From assembly GCA_003222535.1 (NCBI GenBank), contig QHWJ01000225.1:1-52732 (forward strand): DNA of 52,732 nt, in the 5' to 3' direction. Of this stretch, positions 17,719 through 26,131 are shown piece by piece. Below the pieces are notes generated by a model. That model ran no database searches, had not been told where the DNA came from, and worked only from the letters and a program-made list of their open reading frames with translations. How positions within the stretch are numbered: position 1 is the first letter of the stretch; each line of letters begins with the position of its first letter. The translations under genes and the position numbers were made by a program. The stretch comes from Acidobacteriota bacterium (GTDB lineage Bacteria; Acidobacteriota; Vicinamibacteria; Vicinamibacterales; CAVVIG01).

Positions 17719-18991
17719 ATTCGAGCGCCCTGCGACCGATGTCGTGACGGTAGTGCATGCCCTTGAAGGATATCTGAAACACGCCGGCATAGGCGCGCGC
17801 GATGGCTTCCGCGAAGTCGCCGCCGCGCCCGACCACCGTCAGGACGCGCCCGCCGGCGGTCACGAGCTGCCCGCCGCGCCGCGACGTTCCCGCGTGATAG
17901 ACCGCGACACCGGGAATCGCTTCGGCGCGGTCGATGCCGGTGATCGGCTGATTGGACTCCGACGATTCGGGATATCCGCGCGACGCGAGGACCACGCCGG
18001 TGAAGCATTCCGAGCCGAGCCGGACCGGCGTGTCACCGAGCGCGCCTGTCGCGCCCGCCACCAGCAAGGGCAGCAGCGGCTCATCGATCAGAGGTAGAAC
18101 CACCTGCGCCTCGGGGTCGCCGAGCCGCACGTTGAATTCGATCACCTTCGGCCCGCTCGCCGTCAGCATGAGCCCCGCATACAGGAAGCCTCGGAACGGG
18201 TGACCTTCGGCGGCCATTCCGGCGATCACCGGCTCGACAATCTCCCGCATGATCCGCGCCTCGAGCGCGGCATCGACAAGCGGGCTCGGCGCGAACGCCC
18301 CCATGCCGCCCGTGTTGGGCCCACGGTCTTCGTCGAACACACGCTTGTGGTCCTGAGCGGTGCCGATCGGCACGGCGCGAGCTCCGTCGCAGACGAGAAA
18401 GAACGAAACTTCCGGCCCACGCAGGCACTCTTCGATCACAATCCGGTCGCCGGCCGCGCCGAACTTTCGCTCCCGCATCGCGTCCGCAACGGCCCGTTCC
18501 GCGGCCGCGCGATCCTCGGCGATCACGACGCCTTTTCCCGCAGCCAACCCGTCCGCTTTCACCACCACCGGAAGGCCGAACTCATCGGTTCGCACCGACG
18601 CGAACGCCTCGTCGATCGAATCGCACGCGCGAAAGCGCGCCGTCGGCACGCCGTGACGGGCCATGAAGGCTTTCGCGAACGTCTTGCTCGATTCGAGACG
18701 TGCGGCGGCGGCGGTCGGCCCGAAAAGCAACCGGCCTTCCGACGCGAACCGATCGGCGATCCCGCGACTGAGGGGCAATTCGGGACCGACGACGGTCAGG
18801 TCGATCTGCTCGCGATCCGTCAGCGCCAGGACGCCGTCCAGGTCGCCCGTATCGACGGAAACGGTCCTGGCGAGACGTGCGATGCCCGGGTTCCCGGGAA
18901 CGACCAGGAGCTCGCCGACATCGCGATCAGCGTCGAGCCGGGCGACGAGCGCATGCTCGCGCCCGCCGCCGCCGATTACGAGAACTCTCAT
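17708..18991 (-). CDS. purD: Phosphoribosylamine-glycine ligase (GAR synthetase)
   Basis: Second step of purine synthesis: joins glycine to phosphoribosylamine with ATP. The 427-residue protein is an ATP-grasp enzyme: GGGGREHAL at the N-terminus, VVPGNPG, VKADGLAAGKGVV for nucleotide binding, and EFNVRLGDPEAQVVLPL with the metal-binding acidic residues. The last residues, ESEV plus stop, are encoded by the first units of the 7-base array that continues to mtaB. It is divergent from rpsU. Confidence 0.96.
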   Translation of the reverse strand: MRVLVIGGGGREHALVARLDADRDVGELLVVPGNPGIARLARTVSVDTGDLDGVLALTDREQIDLTVVGPELPLSRGIADRFASEGRLLFGPTAAAARLESSKTFAKAFMARHGVPTARFRACDSIDEAFASVRTDEFGLPVVVKADGLAAGKGVVIAEDRAAAERAVADAMRERKFGAAGDRIVIEECLRGPEVSFFLVCDGARAVPIGTAQDHKRVFDEDRGPNTGGMGAFAPSPLVDAALEARIMREIVEPVIAGMAAEGHPFRGFLYAGLMLTASGPKVIEFNVRLGDPEAQVVLPLIDEPLLPLLVAGATGALGDTPVRLGSECFTGVVLASRGYPESSESNQPITGIDRAEAIPGVAVYHAGTSRRGGQLVTAGGRVLTVVGRGGDFAEAIARAYAGVFQISFKGMHYRHDIGRRALESEV

Positions 18992-19055
18992 TGTCTGAAT
19001 GACTTGGGCCGATCATCCCGGGTGAAGGCGACACCCATTCGACAGGACTATTTCG

Positions 19056-19085
19056 TTGACCTTGACGGGGAATTGTGCCTAGAAT
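19056..19085 (+). promoter_or_regulatory. Probable promoter of rpsU
   Basis: TTGACC (19056-19061) and TAGAAT (19080-19085) are 18 bases apart. The start would be near 19092, giving a leader of about 84 bases before rpsU. Confidence 0.5.
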
Positions 19086-19175
19086 TCGCGTTTACCCGTG
19101 TCAGCCTAACATATTCGATGATTCCGGCATTCGGTCATCTGGTCATTTGCCACCCGTTAAGGGGGTGTTAGTCGC

Positions 19176-19373
19176 GTGGCTGAAGTCAAAATCCAGGAGG
19201 GCGAGTCCATCGAAAGCGCTCTCCGCCGTTTCAAGCGGAAGGTTCAACAGGAAGACATCATCAAGGATATCAAGAAGCACTCCTTCTATCTGAAACCGGG
19301 CGACAAGCGAAGGGCCAAGCAGGCGCTCGCGCGCAAGCGGAATCGGAAGAAGCTCCGGCGCGAATCGGAATAG
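19176..19373 (+). CDS. rpsU: Small ribosomal subunit protein bS21
   Basis: A 65-residue basic protein of the 30S platform that helps translation initiation. ESIESALRRFKRKVQQEDIIKDIKKHSFYLKPGDKRRAKQ is characteristic. It starts with GTG, after a purine-rich AAGGGGGTG about ten bases upstream. A good promoter lies at 19056-19085. The zinc-ribbon gene follows 26 bases later, so the two may share a transcript. Confidence 0.96.
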   Translation: MAEVKIQEGESIESALRRFKRKVQQEDIIKDIKKHSFYLKPGDKRRAKQALARKRNRKKLRRESE

Positions 19374-19399
19374 ACCGACCCCCGACGAGGTAGCGACCG

Positions 19400-19708
19400 A
19401 TGGAGTTCCAAGACAGGATCCTCAGGTGCGTGGACTGCGCCGCGGAGTTCATCTGGACGGCGGGAGAGCAACAGTTTTTCGCCGACAAGAACTTCAAGAA
19501 CGAACCCAAGCGGTGTAAAGCCTGCAAGGGCAAACGTGCGGCGCGTCCTGCCGGAGCCGGGATGGCCCGCGAACGGGTGGAAACCGTCACGATGTGCTCG
19601 GCTTGCGGCAAGGAGACGACGGTGCCGTTCAAGCCGACGCAGGGTCGTCCCGTCTTCTGCAAGGAATGCTTTCAGTCCCGGAAATTCGCCGGGGCTGGCG
19701 GCGTCTGA
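19400..19708 (+). CDS. Small zinc-ribbon protein (CxxC motifs)
   Basis: A 102-residue cytoplasmic protein with two likely zinc ribbons: CVDCAAEF with CKAC (residues about 10 and 39), and CSACGKETTVPFKPTQGRPVFCKEC near the C-terminus. This is the probable zinc-ribbon family found in many bacteria, often described as CxxC-x17-CxxC. Its function is unknown, and DNA, RNA or protein binding are all possible. It has a GAGGT ribosome site before its ATG. The next 219 bases hold only a GC-rich hairpin. Confidence 0.8.
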   Translation: MEFQDRILRCVDCAAEFIWTAGEQQFFADKNFKNEPKRCKACKGKRAARPAGAGMARERVETVTMCSACGKETTVPFKPTQGRPVFCKECFQSRKFAGAGGV

Positions 19709-19818
19709 CAGGCGCTCCAGCGGTCTCACGTTCGTTTCGATCCATCGATCAACCTCGGCTACCGACGCGGATGAATTCGCTGGCGTAGGCGAGTCGCGGT
19801 GCGTGCGGGGCGCCGCTT

Positions 19819-19842
19819 CGCGCGCCGGCGCTTCGGCGCGCG
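19819..19842. terminator. GC-rich hairpin, possible terminator
   Basis: An eight-base perfect stem (CGCGCGCC / GGCGCGCG) with an eight-base loop lies between the zinc-ribbon and STAS genes. No T-tract follows, so it may be a weak or factor-dependent terminator, or simply a GC-rich palindrome. Confidence 0.3.
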
Positions 19843-19927
19843 CCTCCCCGGAGCCCGCAGTTGCGTTGCGCGGGGCGCAGGCGGGTGTTAAGCTGACGCA
19901 CTCGCGATTTCATCTGGAGCGTTTCCA

Positions 19928-20281
19928 ATGCAGATCGAGGAACGGGCTGTCGGTGACGTGGTGGTACTGGACCTGAAAGGCAAGATCACCCTGGGCGAAG
20001 GCGACGAGTTGCTCAAGGACAAGGTGAACAGCCTCGTCAACCAGGGCCAAAAGAAAATCGTCCTGAATCTCGCTGATGTGCCGTACATCGACAGCGCGGG
20101 TCTCGGTGAAGTGGTGCGCACCTACACGACCGTAAGCCGGCAAGGCGGTAGTCTCAAGCTGCTGAACCTGACGAAACGCATCACGGATCTCCTGTCGATC
20201 ACGAAGCTGCTGACCGTGTTCGAGACCTTCGAAACGGAGAAGGAAGCGGTCCGGAGTTTTTCGGCATCGGCCAAGGTCTAG
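19928..20281 (+). CDS. STAS-domain anti-sigma-factor antagonist-like protein
   Basis: A 117-residue SpoIIAA/RsbV-type STAS protein. Ser56 in VPYIDSAGLGE is in the usual phosphorylation position, where a partner kinase would control binding to an anti-sigma factor. No kinase or sigma gene is adjacent, so the partner is unknown. GGAG lies eight bases before the ATG. The UbiA-family gene starts 18 bases after its stop, which suggests co-transcription with the glycan genes. Confidence 0.9.
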   Translation: MQIEERAVGDVVVLDLKGKITLGEGDELLKDKVNSLVNQGQKKIVLNLADVPYIDSAGLGEVVRTYTTVSRQGGSLKLLNLTKRITDLLSITKLLTVFETFETEKEAVRSFSASAKV

Positions 20282-20298
20282 CCCGTCTCCCGCGCTAG

Positions 20299-21243
20299 AT
20301 GGCGCGCAGCACTTCCTCTCCCGTGACGGTGCCCGGTACTGCGGTGAACGCGGTGCCGGGACGCTCGCTCGCCCGGTACCTGCTCATATCTCTGCGTCCG
20401 GGCCAGTGGAGCAAGAACCTCGTCATCTTCGCCGGTCTGCTCTTCGGCCGGAAGCTCTTTGAGGCCGCCGCGGTCATCGATGCGGCTTCCGCATTCGTGG
20501 TGTTCTGCGTGCTGTCCGGCGCCGTGTATCTGGTGAACGACATCGTCGATCGCGGGAGCGATCGGCAGCATCCGCTGAAAGCGCAGCGGCCGATTGCGTC
20601 GGGGGTGCTGCCGGTACCGGCCGGTGCCGCAGCCGCCCTCGTGCTCGGCGCGGGCGGGCTCGCCGCCTCGTTTGGCATCGGGGGGGAGTTCGCCGGCGTC
20701 GCGGCCACCTATCTGGCTCTTCAGCTGCTGTATTCCGCCACGCTCAAGCACGTCGTCATCATCGATGTCCTGACGATCGCCATCGGCTTCGTGCTTCGGG
20801 CGGTGGCCGGCGCAGTGGCCGTCAACGTCGTGATCAGCCACTGGCTGCTCGTGTGCACGATTCTCCTGGCGCTGTTCATCGCGCTGGCAAAACGGCGCGA
20901 CGAAATCGTCCTGCTCGCCGGCGACGCATCCACCCACCGTCCGATTCTCGGCGAGTACAGCGCCTACCTGCTCGATCAGATGATCGGCGTCGTGACCGCT
21001 TCGACGCTGATTGCGTACGCGTTCTACACGATCAGCCCCGAGACCCAGGAAAAATTCGGCACGCCATGGCTCGGCTTGACCATTCCGTTTCCCTTGTACG
21101 GGATTTTCAGGTACCTCTATCTGGTGCACCAGCGTGATGGCGGCGGGAGCCCGGCGGATTTGCTCCTGACGGACCGCCCGCTCCTTGCGTGCGTGGCCCT
21201 CTGGGCGCTCGCCGTCGCTCTGATCATCTACCGGCCTCTATGA
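20299..21243 (+). CDS. UbiA-family prenyltransferase, decaprenyl-phosphate phosphoribosyltransferase-like
   Basis: A 314-residue polytopic membrane protein with about eight or nine hydrophobic segments. The first aspartate-rich motif is NDIVDRGSD (80-88), followed by HPLKAQRPIASG. The second region, ALAKRRDE (about 195-202), is short, as in decaprenylphosphoryl-phosphoribose synthases (UbiA of mycobacteria). In that family polyprenyl phosphate accepts phosphoribose from PRPP, providing a lipid-linked pentose. Here it precedes a set of glycosyltransferases, so a role in a cell-surface glycan is plausible, but the donor and product are not proven. Confidence 0.78.
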   Translation: MARSTSSPVTVPGTAVNAVPGRSLARYLLISLRPGQWSKNLVIFAGLLFGRKLFEAAAVIDAASAFVVFCVLSGAVYLVNDIVDRGSDRQHPLKAQRPIASGVLPVPAGAAAALVLGAGGLAASFGIGGEFAGVAATYLALQLLYSATLKHVVIIDVLTIAIGFVLRAVAGAVAVNVVISHWLLVCTILLALFIALAKRRDEIVLLAGDASTHRPILGEYSAYLLDQMIGVVTASTLIAYAFYTISPETQEKFGTPWLGLTIPFPLYGIFRYLYLVHQRDGGGSPADLLLTDRPLLACVALWALAVALIIYRPL

Positions 21244-21322
21244 GGCCTCGCCGTGCCGCTCCCGACTGTCAGCCGTCCGCTGTGCAGGTTCGAGAGCTGA
21301 TAGCCGGGACTGAAAGCTGTTT
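21244..21322. repeat. Degenerate short-period array between the UbiA gene and the coiled-coil gene
   Basis: GAGAGCTGATAGCC and ACTGAAAGCTG on the right, with GACTGTCAGCC and GTCCGCTGTGCAG on the left in roughly inverted sense, suggest a worn member of the short-period array family seen at other junctions. It spans the gap from stop codon to start codon. Confidence 0.4.
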
Positions 21323-22507
21323 ATGGCCGATTTCAACGTCCGCTCCGACTCGGTGAACGTCGAGCATGTCATGGAGCAGATCCGGGCGCGCATCAGCGAG
21401 AAGCGCGGGGTCGACTACACCGAGCAGCAGATCCGCGAGCTGGCGGCCGTGAAGCTGGAAAGGTTCCTCGATCCACGCGGCGTCCGATCCGACCTGCTCG
21501 ATCAGTTCCGCAAGACGCAGCCGGCATACGAGCCGCCCGAGCTGCCGAACTTTGCGTTCGAGGATGAGACGCTCTTCGAATCGCACCGCGGGCCGATCCG
21601 ATGGATCCGAAAGCTGCTGTTGCCGATCCTCAAGCTGTTCTTCAACCCGAATCCGCTGATCCAGGCGCTCCACATCCAGTCGCGCCTGAACGCGATGAAC
21701 GCGGAGCGCGACGCGAAGCTCGAGTCGGCGCGGCGGGCCATGGATCAGCTGTACTATGAGCTCGTTCACAACCTCGTCATCGAGACGACGCGGCTCGGCA
21801 TCGAGGTCAAGAATCTCAAGATGCGCGTCGAGTCGGTGTCGAGCCGCCTGGAATTCAACGAGCGCCGGGCGCGAGCGCTCGAGAGCGTCGTCGTATACAA
21901 GTCTTCGGGGGCTGACGAGTCCCACGTTCAACCAGCGTCGGCGCCCGCGACTCCTCAACCGTTCACGCCGCCGCCTTCTCGCTCGATGCCTTTGCAGCCT
22001 GCGCCATCGCAGCCGGCGCCTTCCACCGGCGCCGCGCCGGCCATCGTGCAGGGACAACCCGCAGCAGGAACCGGTCAGGGAGTCCCAGGTGAAGGCCCGG
22101 GACAACGCAGCCGGCGGAGACGCCGGCGCCGTGGGCGACGCAGCGGCGCAACGGCGGCCGAGATCATGGGGCCGGCCGGGTCGCCGGCGCCGGGGCCGAC
22201 GGCGGGCGGACCGGCGCGGACGGATTCAACAGACCCCGTGGATCATGACGCGGAGCACGACGGCGCCGAACCCCACGGCGTTGAGCCCCGCGGCGCCGAG
22301 CCACACGGCGCCGAGCACCACCGCACGGAGCACCACGAAGCTGGAGACGCGCATGCCGTCGCCGCTGAGGCCGCCGCACAGCGCGCTGATCGCGCGTCTC
22401 ACCCGTCCGAACCGCCCGCAGATTCCGGCCCCGTGGCCCCGACGGACCCAGGGCCCGCCCCGACGGCGGATTCAGGCCAGGGCGGCTCCGACCCCGACTC
22501 TCAGTGA
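21323..22507 (+). CDS. Coiled-coil protein with poly-arginine and Pro/Ala/His-rich tail, unknown function
   Basis: A 394-residue protein. The first 200 residues are helical and conserved-looking (VNVEHVMEQIRARISEKRG, YTEQQIRELAAVKLERFLDPR; a long coil at about 130-195). This N-terminus resembles helical segments accompanying glycosyltransferase clusters in related bacteria, but I cannot name a family. From about residue 200 it is low complexity: Pro/Ala-rich, then SRRRRRRRGRRSG, then alternating EPHG/GAEPH and acidic residues. The stop overlaps the first glycosyltransferase start (GTGA). The 79 bases before it contain a degenerate 7-base array. Confidence 0.6.
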   Translation: MADFNVRSDSVNVEHVMEQIRARISEKRGVDYTEQQIRELAAVKLERFLDPRGVRSDLLDQFRKTQPAYEPPELPNFAFEDETLFESHRGPIRWIRKLLLPILKLFFNPNPLIQALHIQSRLNAMNAERDAKLESARRAMDQLYYELVHNLVIETTRLGIEVKNLKMRVESVSSRLEFNERRARALESVVVYKSSGADESHVQPASAPATPQPFTPPPSRSMPLQPAPSQPAPSTGAAPAIVQGQPAAGTGQGVPGEGPGQRSRRRRRRRGRRSGATAAEIMGPAGSPAPGPTAGGPARTDSTDPVDHDAEHDGAEPHGVEPRGAEPHGAEHHRTEHHEAGDAHAVAAEAAAQRADRASHPSEPPADSGPVAPTDPGPAPTADSGQGGSDPDSQ

Positions 22508-23790
22508 AGGTCGCGGTCGTCGTTCAGCGCTACGGTCAGGCGATTAACGGCGGCGCCGAGCTGCATGCGCGCTACATCGCCGAGCATCTCGCACGTCACG
22601 GCGAGGTCGAGGTCCTGACGACGTGCGCCGCCGATTACGTCACATGGCGAAACGAGCTCGAGCCCGGCGTCGGACAGGTGAACGGCGTCCCGGTTCGCCG
22701 ATTCCGCGTCAAGCATGAGCGAGATCCTCGCCTCTTCGCCGAGCGATCCGATCGCGTGTTCGAGCAGCCGCACTCGCTCGGCGACGAGCTCGATTGGCTT
22801 GACGCTGAGGGGCCGACAAGCCCGGCGCTGGTCGATTACGTCGCGAAGCATGCCGCCGAGTATGAGTACTGCCTGTTCTTCAGCTATCGCTACTATCACG
22901 CGTACTACGGCACGCGCGCGGCGGGCGGGCGAGCGATTCTCGTACCGACGGCCGAGCGCGACCTGACGGTCGGCCTCTCGATCTTCCAGCCGCTGTTCCG
23001 CCGTGTTCGAGCGGTGATGTACAACTCGCCCGAAGAGCGGGCGATGATTCACGCCGTCTCCGGCAATCAGAACGTCCCCGGTGTGGTCGTCGGCATCGGG
23101 TCCGACGTGCCGAACAGCCCCCAGGCCGGGCGGTTTCGCCAGAAGTACCACATTCGCGGCCCGTTTGCGGTTTATGTCGGTCGGATCGATCAAAACAAAG
23201 GCTGCAACGAGCTGTTCGAATTCTTCCAGGGCTATCTGAACGATCCGGCGGGCAAGCTGTCGCTGGTCCTCATCGGGCACTCGCTGCTGCCGATCCCGGA
23301 GCATCCGCGGATCCGCCACCTCGGGTTTCTGGACGACACCGACAAGTTCGACGCCATGGCGGCCGCGGATCTGCTGATCATGCCGTCGTACTACGAGAGC
23401 CTGTCGATGGTGACGCTCGAAACATGGGCGCTGGGGCGCCCGGTGCTGGCCAACGGCAAGTGCGACGTCCTCAAGGGGCAGTGCATCCGCAGCAACGCGG
23501 GACTGTATTACGAAACGTACGGCGAGTTCGTGGGTGCCCTCGAGGCCATCGAGCAGAATCGATGGCTGGCCGGCACTCTCGGCCGCAGTGGCCGGCAGTT
23601 CTTTCGGGACCACTACGACTGGCCGGTGATCGAGCGGAAATACCTCGAGATGTTCGAGCGGCTGAAAACGGGGGCCGCCGCCACCGTCCATCCGTTGCCG
23701 GGCTGGTTCGAGCGCCGCCGTCGGGATCTGCCGGCTGCCAGGGAGGTTCTGACCAGACTGCCGAAGGGTCCGGCCGGGATACGGTCGTGA
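22504..23790 (+). CDS. GT4-like glycosyltransferase, type A copy 1
   Basis: A 428-residue GT-B enzyme. The N-terminal domain starts KVAVVVQRYGQAINGGAELHARY. The donor-binding domain has VYVGRIDQNKGCNELFEF (about 223) and YESLSMVTLETWALGRPVLA (about 297), carrying the EX7E pair of the GT4 family. It is closely similar to the fourth glycosyltransferase of the operon (26128-27435) in both halves, including the shared DYVTW-NE segment. The GTG start overlaps the preceding stop and the stop overlaps the next GTG, so translation is coupled. Sugar and acceptor are unknown. Confidence 0.88.
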   Translation: MKVAVVVQRYGQAINGGAELHARYIAEHLARHGEVEVLTTCAADYVTWRNELEPGVGQVNGVPVRRFRVKHERDPRLFAERSDRVFEQPHSLGDELDWLDAEGPTSPALVDYVAKHAAEYEYCLFFSYRYYHAYYGTRAAGGRAILVPTAERDLTVGLSIFQPLFRRVRAVMYNSPEERAMIHAVSGNQNVPGVVVGIGSDVPNSPQAGRFRQKYHIRGPFAVYVGRIDQNKGCNELFEFFQGYLNDPAGKLSLVLIGHSLLPIPEHPRIRHLGFLDDTDKFDAMAAADLLIMPSYYESLSMVTLETWALGRPVLANGKCDVLKGQCIRSNAGLYYETYGEFVGALEAIEQNRWLAGTLGRSGRQFFRDHYDWPVIERKYLEMFERLKTGAAATVHPLPGWFERRRRDLPAAREVLTRLPKGPAGIRS

Positions 23791-24989
23791 CGCGGATCCA
23801 CCAGGTCCTGGCGACGCTCGGCTATGGCGACGCGATCGGGCATGAGGTCCTGGGAATTCAGCGCGTTCTACGCGCGGCGGGCTACGAGTCGGAGATCTTC
23901 GTCGAGACCGCAGACTACCGGCTCGAGCCGCTGACGCGCGATTATCGCGACCTGGTGGACGCCAGTCATCCCGACAGCCTGCTGCTGCATCACTTTTCGC
24001 TCGGGTCGAAAGCGTCGCGCACGGCGTTTGCGCTGCCGGACCGGATGGCGCTCATCTACCACAACATCACGCCGCCGGAGTACTTCGTCGGAGTGAACCG
24101 GACACTCGCCCGGCAGTGCTTTCGCGGCCGGCGCGAGCTGCGGGCGTACGCCGATCGCTGCGACCTGGCGATGGGCGATTCCGAGTTCAACCGCCAGGAT
24201 CTCGAGGCGCTCGGCTTTCCGAGGACGGCGGTGCTACCGGTCGTTCCCGATTTCTCGCATCTCGACCGGGAGCCGAACTGGCTCGTCGCGCGGGACTTCG
24301 ACGACGACTGGACCAACATCCTCTTTGTCGGCCGCGTGATCGCCAACAAGAAGATCGAGGATCTGATCCGCTTTTTCCACGCCTACCACACGATCTTCAA
24401 CCCCCGCTCGCGGCTCCAGATCGTCGGCGCACTGAGCGGGTTCGAGCGCTACCTCGCGTCGCTGCACCAGCTGGTCGTCACTCTCGGCGCGTCCGACGTG
24501 CACTTCATCGGACACGTGTCTGACGAAGAGCTCGTCGCGTTTTACGAGATCGCGGATCTCTTTCTCTGCGCCAGCGAGCACGAAGGGTTCTGCGTCCCCC
24601 TCGTCGAGGCGTTCTACAAGCAGGTGCCGGTGCTCGCTTACGCGGCGACCGCGGTCCCGTCGACCATGGACGGGGCGGGCGTGCTGTTCGAGGACAGGAA
24701 TCCGATCCACGTGGCGACGCTGATGGACGCGATCGTCTCGAGCCGGGACGTCCAGGACCAGATCGTGGAAGGTCAGCTGACGGCCGTCGACCGGCTGCGC
24801 TCGAAAGACTTCGCCGGAACGCTGCTCGGCCTGGTCGACGTCATCCTCGGGCGTCCGAGAGCGCCGGAGCCGAGCGTCACGTTCGACTTCTGGCAGCAGT
24901 TCGACGCCGCTCGGGACCTCGAGGAGCTGCGCCTCTATCGCCCGGCGATCTACCAGGCGCTTCCGGCGCAGCGGGACGACAGGAAGTAA
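23787..24989 (+). CDS. GT4-like glycosyltransferase, type B copy 1
   Basis: A 400-residue GT-B enzyme starting at the GTG that overlaps the preceding stop (GTGA). The frame is open further upstream but runs inside the previous gene. Landmarks are LIYHNITPPEYF, DLAMGDSEFNRQDLEALGF, FVGRVIANKKIEDLIRFF (about 180) and CASEHEGFCVPLVEAF (about 262). It shares all of these with the next glycosyltransferase, so the two arose by duplication. The C-terminal 40 residues (RPRAPEPSVTFDFWQQFDAA) are extra. The TAA stop is immediately followed by an inverted 7-base array. Confidence 0.87.
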   Translation: MTRIHQVLATLGYGDAIGHEVLGIQRVLRAAGYESEIFVETADYRLEPLTRDYRDLVDASHPDSLLLHHFSLGSKASRTAFALPDRMALIYHNITPPEYFVGVNRTLARQCFRGRRELRAYADRCDLAMGDSEFNRQDLEALGFPRTAVLPVVPDFSHLDREPNWLVARDFDDDWTNILFVGRVIANKKIEDLIRFFHAYHTIFNPRSRLQIVGALSGFERYLASLHQLVVTLGASDVHFIGHVSDEELVAFYEIADLFLCASEHEGFCVPLVEAFYKQVPVLAYAATAVPSTMDGAGVLFEDRNPIHVATLMDAIVSSRDVQDQIVEGQLTAVDRLRSKDFAGTLLGLVDVILGRPRAPEPSVTFDFWQQFDAARDLEELRLYRPAIYQALPAQRDDRK

Positions 24990-25066
24990 GAATTTGGAAT
25001 TTGGAATTTGGAATTTGGAATGCGCAATCCGAATTCCGAATTCCGAATTCCAAATTCCAAATTGCG
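24990..25066. repeat. Inverted 7-base tandem array filling the gap between two glycosyltransferase genes
   Basis: Four GAATTTG units (24990-25017) are followed by a 13-base spacer and then three GAATTCC and two AAATTCC units (25031-25058). The two arms are near-complementary over about 30 bases. The element starts at the base after a TAA stop and ends at the base before an ATG start. Confidence 0.95.
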
Positions 25067-26131
25067 ATGATCATCAATCAATGGGTGCCGGCGGCGCACA
25101 AAGGCGATGCGATCGGAGACAGCGCGCGTCGCGTGCGTGCACTGCTGCGCATGATGGGTCACGAGTCCGAGCTCTACGCGATGACCATCGACGACGCCTT
25201 GCGGCATGACGTCCGTCCGTTCGGCGACGCGGCCGGCCGGCGCGGCGACGTGACGATCTTCCACTACGCGCTGCCGTCGGCAATGACCGGGGCGTTCTCA
25301 TCGATCGATTCGCGCCGCGTCCTGCAGTACCACAATGTCACCCCGGCGTCGTATTTCGCGCCGTATGATCCGGCGTTGTTCCGCCTGGCGGCGCTCGGGC
25401 GCGAGGAGCTCGCGACGCTGGCCGGCCGGGTCGATCTCGCGCTGGGCGACTCGGCATACAACCGTCAGGAGCTCGATGCGCTCGGGTTCCGCCCGACCGG
25501 TGTGTTTCCGATCGCCGTCGACACGACGCGGATCACGCGACCGGTCGAGCGGCCGGCGCTCGACCGGATGCTCGACGACGGCCTGGTGAATTTCCTGTTC
25601 GTCGGCCGGATCGCCCCGAACAAGAAGATCGAGGACCTCATCAAGCTGGCAGAGGTGTACAAGCGCTACGTCGACGCCTACTACCGCTTCATCTTCGTCG
25701 GCCGGCTCGACGTGGTGCCGCGCTATCATTCGATGATTCGCGCCCTGATGGCCGAGTACCGGTTGAGGGACGATCGCTTCGTCTTCACGGGCCCGATTCC
25801 CGACGAAGAGCTCGCGGTCTATTACCGCCGCGCCGCCGTCTACATCTCCATGAGCGAGCACGAAGGCTTCTGCGTGCCCCTGGTCGAAGCGATGGCGGCC
25901 GATGTACCGGTGCTGGCTTACGCGGCCGCCGCCGTGCCCGACACGCTCGGCGGCGCCGGCGTGCAGTTCGCGCCGAAGGATCTCGAATACGCGGCGGAGC
26001 TGCTCGGCGCGCTGGCCTTCGACGATGGGCTGCGCGCGAGCGTCATTGCCGGCCAGCGCCGCCGGCTCGCCGACTTCGGGGACGCGCGGCTCATGCGCGA
26101 GCTCACCGCGCTGCTCCGCACACTATCGTGA
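25067..26131 (+). CDS. GT4-like glycosyltransferase, type B copy 2
   Basis: A 354-residue GT-B enzyme paralogous to 23787-24989: LQYHNVTPASYF, DLALGDSAYNRQELDALGF, FVGRIAPNKKIEDLIKL (about 178) and MSEHEGFCVPLVEAM (about 263). The ATG at 25067 begins MIINQWVPAAHKGDA, directly after a 7-base array. An upstream frame to 25001 would merely translate the array and is unlikely. No Shine-Dalgarno is visible because the array occupies that position, so initiation may depend on read-through from the preceding gene. The stop overlaps the next gene (GTGA). Confidence 0.85.
   Translation: MIINQWVPAAHKGDAIGDSARRVRALLRMMGHESELYAMTIDDALRHDVRPFGDAAGRRGDVTIFHYALPSAMTGAFSSIDSRRVLQYHNVTPASYFAPYDPALFRLAALGREELATLAGRVDLALGDSAYNRQELDALGFRPTGVFPIAVDTTRITRPVERPALDRMLDDGLVNFLFVGRIAPNKKIEDLIKLAEVYKRYVDAYYRFIFVGRLDVVPRYHSMIRALMAEYRLRDDRFVFTGPIPDEELAVYYRRAAVYISMSEHEGFCVPLVEAMAADVPVLAYAAAAVPDTLGGAGVQFAPKDLEYAAELLGALAFDDGLRASVIAGQRRRLADFGDARLMRELTALLRTLS

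Noticed and set aside
17632-25066. CRISPR array as an explanation for the tandem repeats
   Set aside because: Units are 7-9 bases, contiguous and without spacers. No cas genes are seen.
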